Assembly (NCBI GenBank): GCA_900551965.1
Contig: URYF01000063.1
Location: 1 to 9,084 of the forward strand
Length of the DNA: 9,084 bases
Reading direction: 5' to 3'
Source: an uncultured bacterium
GTDB taxonomy: Bacteria > Cyanobacteriota > Vampirovibrionia > Gastranaerophilales > Gastranaerophilaceae
The translations under genes and the position numbers were made by a program. Each line of letters starts with the position of its first letter. The first letter of the stretch is position 1. The notes beneath the pieces were generated by a model. The model was not told the origin of the DNA, did no database searches, and saw nothing but the letters and a program-made list of their open reading frames with translations. Of the stretch, positions 6,283 to 9,084 are shown piece after piece.

Positions 6283-6786
6283 ATGTCAATATCAAACATA
6301 TCGATAACACCAAGAGAACGTGCTCAAAGTATGGGAACCGGTGCCGTTTTAGGGCTTGCCGGCATGAGCGCATATTACCTGCCCGTGACAAAAGACAGGT
6401 TTGTACGTACTGCATTTAACATTGTAAAAAACGAAGCCCAAGAAAACATAGAAACACTAGAAGAATCCGCAATTTCTCTGTCTAAAAAGAATTTAAACCA
6501 CGAGCAAAAATTATTCTTGAGCAGACTTGGGGTAAGCGAAGATATTGGAGCTATAAACTCAAAAATCGCTGCTTTGAAACATTCTATAACCGATGACACA
6601 ATAATTAAAAACCTAAAGCAGGGTTTTGCAGACAGCTTTGCTGATTGTAAAAAGTCAGAAGTATTACGCAATGCGGTATCATCTAAAGCTTTTTCCAAAA
6701 TTCACTGGTCAAATTTTGCCTGGGGTGCCGCTATCGGCTTTATTCTCGGCAACGTACTGGGAATGCAAATTGGCCCTAAACAGTAG
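6283..6786 (+). CDS. Hypothetical protein with two membrane-like segments
   Basis: I do not recognise a family for this 167-residue protein. The ATG at 6283 has AGGAG (6270-6274) 8 bases upstream, so the start is well supported. A Gly/Ala-rich hydrophobic stretch lies at about 18-34 (GTGAVLGLAGMSAYYLPV), and a second at about 146-164 (AWGAAIGFILGNVLGMQIG). Both have small-residue spacing that favours helix packing. Between them, about 110 residues are polar, charged and mostly predicted helical, with Glu/Lys-rich parts around 50-75. A hairpin topology with both ends on the same side of the membrane is plausible. It diverges from the prepilin gene across 138 bases. No clear terminator follows it; two repeat elements do. 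Function is unknown. Confidence 0.75.
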   Translation: MSISNISITPRERAQSMGTGAVLGLAGMSAYYLPVTKDRFVRTAFNIVKNEAQENIETLEESAISLSKKNLNHEQKLFLSRLGVSEDIGAINSKIAALKHSITDDTIIKNLKQGFADSFADCKKSEVLRNAVSSKAFSKIHWSNFAWGAAIGFILGNVLGMQIGPKQ

Positions 6787-6800
6787 TTATTAAGATTTCA

Positions 6801-6891
6801 ATGGAGTGGAATGACCGTCATATTTCTCCATCTGTCACCCTGAACTTGTTTCAGGGTCTGGTTTAGATTACGAAACAAGTTCGGAATGGCA
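6801..6891. repeat. Dispersed-repeat-like inverted repeat with ACTTGTTTC core
   Basis: The main unit (6833-6891) is an imperfect palindrome. CTGAACTTGTTTC (6840-6852) pairs over 13 positions with GAAACAAGTTCGG (6872-6884), and the outer ends TGTCA (6833-6837) and TGGCA (6887-6891) also pair, leaving a 19-base loop. Just left, ATGGAG (6801-6806) and CTCCAT (6826-6831) bracket an ATGAC-C-GTCAT core, and GGAATGAC (6808-6815) resembles GGAATGGC (6883-6890), suggesting the end of a second unit. It is non-coding and more GC-rich than the neighbouring spacer. It resembles small palindromic repeats scattered between genes in many bacteria. Confidence 0.6.
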
Positions 6892-6902
6892 TGTTTCTTC
6901 TT

Positions 6903-6937
6903 CCCTCTCCTTTTTGGAGAGGGTTAGGGTGAGGGTG
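6903..6937. repeat. REP-like hairpin with TTAGGGTGAGGG tail
   Basis: CCCTCTCC (6903-6910), a TTTTT loop and GGAGAGGG (6916-6923) form a perfect 8-bp GC-rich hairpin, followed by TTAGGGTGAGGGTG. A hairpin plus G-rich tail of this form is typical of REP-type intergenic repeats in many genomes. No T run follows on either strand, so it is not a standard terminator. Confidence 0.6.
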
Positions 6938-6969
6938 CGTCTAAATTGTAACGAACATTTACCCTTATT

Positions 6970-6997
6970 TTGCAAAATTGTTTTTTTATGATATTAT
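6970..6997 (+). promoter_or_regulatory. Promoter of efp-accB-accC
   Basis: An extended -10, TGATATTAT (6989-6997), lies 16 bases after a weak -35, TTGCAA (6970-6975). Transcription would start near 7004 and give a leader of about 37 bases before the efp ATG. A perfect TATAAT at 7023-7028 is too close to the ribosome binding site to be the main -10. Confidence 0.5.
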
Positions 6998-7040
6998 TTA
7001 CTCAAAATGAGATAGAATCACTTATAATAAGGGGAAAAAT

Positions 7041-7598
7041 ATGATTTCAGTAAACGATTTTAAAACAGGCTTGACTGTTGAATTAGATAACGGTCTTTGG
7101 TCAGTTGTTGAATTTTTGCACGTAAAACCAGGTAAAGGTGCAGCATTTGTCAGATCTAAATTAAAAAACGTTATCACAGGTCAAGTTGTTGAAAAAACAT
7201 TCAGAGCAGGTGAAAAAGTTGCAAAAGCTACTTTAGACAGACGTGAAATGCAATACTTATATAAAGAAGGTTCAGCTTACGTTGTGATGGATAACGAAAC
7301 TTACGACCAAATTCACGTTGAAGAAGCTCAAATCGGCAGCGGAATTAAATATCTAAAAGAAAACATGAACATTATGATCTTAACTCACGAAGGAAAAATT
7401 ATCGGTGTTGATATTCCTGCTCACGTTGAACTTGAAGTAGTTGACACACCTCCTGCAGAAAAAGGGAACACTGCTCAAGGCGGAACTAAACCTGCTACAT
7501 TAGAAACAGGCGCAGTTGTTAACGTTCCGTTCTTCGTATCTAACGGCGACAGAATCAGAGTAGATACCAGAACTAACGAATACTTAGACAGATGCTAA
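7041..7598 (+). CDS. efp: Elongation factor P
   Basis: EF-P binds the ribosome between the P and E sites and relieves stalling at consecutive prolines. The protein has 185 residues, the normal length. Domain I (about 1-62) contains the loop HVKPGKGAAF, with K32 at the tip, the position that is modified in many bacteria. The central OB-fold (about 67-120) and the C-terminal OB-fold (about 128-183, ending RVDTRTNEYLDRC) are complete. No modification genes (epmA, epmB, earP, ymfI types) are in view, so the modification cannot be told. ATG 7041 follows AAGGGG (7029-7034) at 6 bases. It is the first gene of the set; accB follows after 69 bases on the same strand, a neighbour pairing also found in cyanobacteria. 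Confidence 0.97.
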   Translation: MISVNDFKTGLTVELDNGLWSVVEFLHVKPGKGAAFVRSKLKNVITGQVVEKTFRAGEKVAKATLDRREMQYLYKEGSAYVVMDNETYDQIHVEEAQIGSGIKYLKENMNIMILTHEGKIIGVDIPAHVELEVVDTPPAEKGNTAQGGTKPATLETGAVVNVPFFVSNGDRIRVDTRTNEYLDRC

Positions 7599-7667
7599 TT
7601 GCGCTCAGTTTAGAGTTGTTAGTACAAAATATTTATTTTTAATTCGGAAGTGAAAAGGGAAAATAAA

Positions 7668-8120
7668 ATGAAATTTGAAACAGATTATATAGAAAAATTA
7701 GCAAAAGTTTTAGCTGAAACAGGCTTGACTGAGATATCACTTGAAGACGGAGAACAAGCAATTACATTAAGAAAAGATGTTATCGTAGCATCAGCACCGG
7801 CTGTTGCAGCCCCTGTTCAAGCGGCACCGATTCAAGCTCAAACTGCACCTTCTGCTGCAGCTTCAGATGAAGCTCCTGCTAAAAAAGGTACACCGATTAC
7901 ATCTCCGATGGTCGGGACTTTCTACAAATCACCATCTCCGGATTCTGATCCGTTCGTTTCAGTAGGTTCAACAGTTAAACAAGGCGACGTTGTTTGTATC
8001 GTCGAAGCTATGAAAATGATGAACGAAATTGAAGCCGAAATTTCAGGAAAAATCGTTGAAATATGCGTTGAAGACGGTCAGCCTGTTGAATTTGGTCAGG
8101 TTTTGATGTACGTAGAGTAA
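7668..8120 (+). CDS. accB: Biotin carboxyl carrier protein of acetyl-CoA carboxylase
   Basis: AccB carries the biotin that is carboxylated by AccC and passes the carboxyl group to acetyl-CoA to make malonyl-CoA, the first step of fatty-acid synthesis. The 150-residue protein has an N-terminal region (about 1-40, LAKVLAETGLTEISLEDG), a flexible Ala/Pro/Gln-rich linker (about 44-72), and a C-terminal biotinyl domain from about 75. The biotin-accepting lysine is K116 in EAMKMM, about 35 residues from the end as usual. ATG 7668 is chosen because AAGGGA (7655-7660) is 7 bases away. An in-frame GTG at 7650 would add MKRENK, but GGAAG directly abuts it. It sits between efp and accC, and a hairpin follows the stop. 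Confidence 0.96.
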   Translation: MKFETDYIEKLAKVLAETGLTEISLEDGEQAITLRKDVIVASAPAVAAPVQAAPIQAQTAPSAAASDEAPAKKGTPITSPMVGTFYKSPSPDSDPFVSVGSTVKQGDVVCIVEAMKMMNEIEAEISGKIVEICVEDGQPVEFGQVLMYVE

Positions 8121-8133
8121 TATAATTAACTTG

Positions 8134-8173
8134 CAAGAAGTGAACAGAATTATTGATGTTCACTTCTTGTTTT
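8134..8173 (+). terminator. Intrinsic terminator/attenuator between accB and accC
   Basis: CAAGAAGTGAACA (8134-8146) pairs perfectly over 13 bases with TGTTCACTTCTTG (8157-8169) around a 10-base loop, followed by TTTT (8170-8173). It begins 13 bases after the accB stop and ends 28 bases before the accC start. No promoter is evident in those 28 bases, so accC probably depends on read-through, giving more accB than accC mRNA. Confidence 0.7.
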
Positions 8174-8186
8174 AATAGGGATATTT

Positions 8187-8204
8187 GGAAGGGGTATCAA
8201 ATTG
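8187..8204 (+). promoter_or_regulatory. Strong ribosome binding site and TTG start of accC
   Basis: GGAAGGGG (8187-8194) stands 7 bases before TTG (8202-8204). No in-frame ATG or GTG occurs nearby upstream, and the encoded FRKVLIANRGEIAVR is the standard biotin carboxylase N-terminus, so TTG is the start. Confidence 0.85.
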
Positions 8205-9084
8205 TTTAGAAAAGTTTTGATAGCAAATAGAGGCGAGATTGCCGTAAGAATAATACGAGCGTGCAGAGAATTAGGGATTCCTACAGTTGCAATATATTCT
8301 CAAGCCGATGCAAATTCACTACACGTAAGATTGGCAACAGAAGCCTATTGTATAGGACCTGCAAAAAGTGCAGACAGTTATTTAAGCATACCGGCAATTA
8401 TGTCAGCTGCAATGGTTTCAGGAGCTGATGCAATTCACCCCGGATACGGTTTTATGTCTGAAAGAGCCGATTTTGCAGAAATCTGTGAAAAACAAGGAAT
8501 CAAATTTATCGGACCTACAGCTGATGCAATGAGAAAAATGGGCGATAAAGCAACTGCTCGTAAAACAATGATAGAAAACGATGTACCGGTTACACCCGGT
8601 ACAGGAATTGTTCATACAGTTGAAGAGGTTCAAGCATTTGCAAACAGAGTCGGCTACCCGATTATATTGAAAGCAACAGCAGGCGGCGGCGGAAAAGGTA
8701 TGAGAATTTGCCGCGGTGATGAAGATGTCGAAGTTAATATGAATCTTTGTCAATCCGAAGCTAAAAATTTCTTTGGAAACCCTGATGTTTACGCTGAAAA
8801 ATATCTTGAAAATCCTCGACATATTGAGGTTCAAGTGCTAGGTGACAGCTTTGGGAATGTGGTCCACCTTGGAGAAAGAGACTGCTCTATCCAAAGACGC
8901 CACCAAAAATTATTAGAAGAAGCTCCATCACCTGCAATTGATGAAGAAACCCGCAATCAAATGGGTGCAGCAGCAGTAAGAGCTGCCAAGGCAATTGATT
9001 ATGAAGGTGCAGGAACTTGTGAATTCTTACTTGATCATGACGGCAAATGGTATTTCATGGAAATGAATACGAGAATTCAGGTAG
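8202..9084 (+). CDS. accC: Biotin carboxylase subunit of acetyl-CoA carboxylase (first 294 residues; runs off right edge)
   Basis: AccC uses ATP and bicarbonate to carboxylate the biotin on AccB. The N-terminal biotin carboxylase domain starts FRKVLIANRGEIAVR. HPGYGFMSE is at 79-87 and K116 is the ATP-binding lysine. The ATP-grasp domain carries the glycine-rich loop KATAGGGGKGMR (157-168), HIEVQ (207-211) and ERDCSIQRRHQK (225-236). MEMNTRIQV at the edge includes E287 and R291, equivalent to the metal-binding Glu and catalytic Arg of the E. coli enzyme. All key residues in view are present, so this part is intact. The rest of the protein, about a third of its usual length of roughly 450 residues, lies outside. 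The start is TTG. It lies 81 bases after accB with a terminator-like hairpin between. Propionyl-CoA carboxylase subunits are similar, but the accB neighbour supports AccC. Confidence 0.95.
   Translation, partial: MFRKVLIANRGEIAVRIIRACRELGIPTVAIYSQADANSLHVRLATEAYCIGPAKSADSYLSIPAIMSAAMVSGADAIHPGYGFMSERADFAEICEKQGIKFIGPTADAMRKMGDKATARKTMIENDVPVTPGTGIVHTVEEVQAFANRVGYPIILKATAGGGGKGMRICRGDEDVEVNMNLCQSEAKNFFGNPDVYAEKYLENPRHIEVQVLGDSFGNVVHLGERDCSIQRRHQKLLEEAPSPAIDEETRNQMGAAAVRAAKAIDYEGAGTCEFLLDHDGKWYFMEMNTRIQV

Noticed and set aside
6173..6698. Minus-strand frames over the hypothetical gene and the prepilin promoter
   Set aside because: They overlap a strong promoter and a plus-strand gene with a good Shine-Dalgarno. 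The sequences look like antisense shadows.
6903..6923. GC-rich hairpin considered as terminator of the hypothetical gene
   Set aside because: No T run follows on either strand, and the G-rich tail fits a REP-like element better.
7023..7028. Perfect TATAAT directly before the efp ribosome site
   Set aside because: A start 7 bases downstream would remove the AAGGGG ribosome site from the mRNA. The extended -10 at 6989-6997 fits better.
7650..7667. Upstream GTG start for accB
   Set aside because: The AAGGGA ribosome site lies inside this stretch, 7 bases before ATG 7668, and the extra residues MKRENK are not expected.
8418..8834. 138-codon minus-strand frame
   Set aside because: It is antisense to accC, which is intact and unmistakable; its Cys/Phe-rich composition is typical of a shadow.

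Overview
The window is AT-rich bacterial DNA whose reading frames fill most of both strands. The best guess for the source is a non-photosynthetic relative of the cyanobacteria (Candidatus Gastranaerophilales / Melainabacteria / Vampirovibrionia type), probably from a gut or similar habitat. This rests on three things: a type IV pilin-like protein with a GFTLGE processing site and a late D-x-N-G...PN...GYD segment, the linkage of efp to accB as in cyanobacteria, and the Gram-negative secretin machinery. It is an inference from gene style, not proof.

Left half, all minus strand (1-5315). Reading in the direction of transcription there is a MATE-family exporter, a U32-family protein (probable tRNA-hydroxylation type) overlapping a YqeG-like HAD phosphatase, then a PilP-like protein and the first 286 residues of a PilQ-type secretin that runs off the left edge. 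Between the MATE and U32 genes sits a 44-codon membrane miniprotein gene on the opposite (+) strand, with its own ribosome binding site and a textbook terminator that lies inside the 3' end of the MATE gene. The U32 and MATE genes have no Shine-Dalgarno sequence, but each has a TATTATTG box ending 4 bases before ATG, suggesting leaderless mRNAs. A well-formed promoter lies about 100 bases ahead of pilP.

Middle (5401-7040). A prepilin-like gene (minus strand) with a near-consensus promoter diverges from an unknown two-membrane-segment protein (plus strand). The 254 bases after that gene contain two unrelated dispersed-repeat-like elements side by side: a long inverted repeat around an ACTTGTTTC core and a REP-like CCCTCTCC/GGAGAGGG hairpin.

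Right end, plus strand (6970-9084). efp (elongation factor P), accB (biotin carboxyl carrier protein) and the first 294 codons of accC (biotin carboxylase, TTG start) form an operon-like set. A perfect 13-bp hairpin with a T run stands between accB and accC and probably reduces transcription of accC relative to accB.

Functionally the window combines surface-pilus/secretin parts (prepilin, PilP, PilQ) with housekeeping genes for translation (EF-P, U32), fatty-acid synthesis (AccB, AccC) and export (MATE). I found no CRISPR array, tRNA, rRNA, transposase or phage gene, and no clear new multi-gene defence or biosynthetic system. The most unusual signals are the antisense miniprotein with its embedded terminator, the accB/accC hairpin, the leaderless-type starts and the paired repeats.
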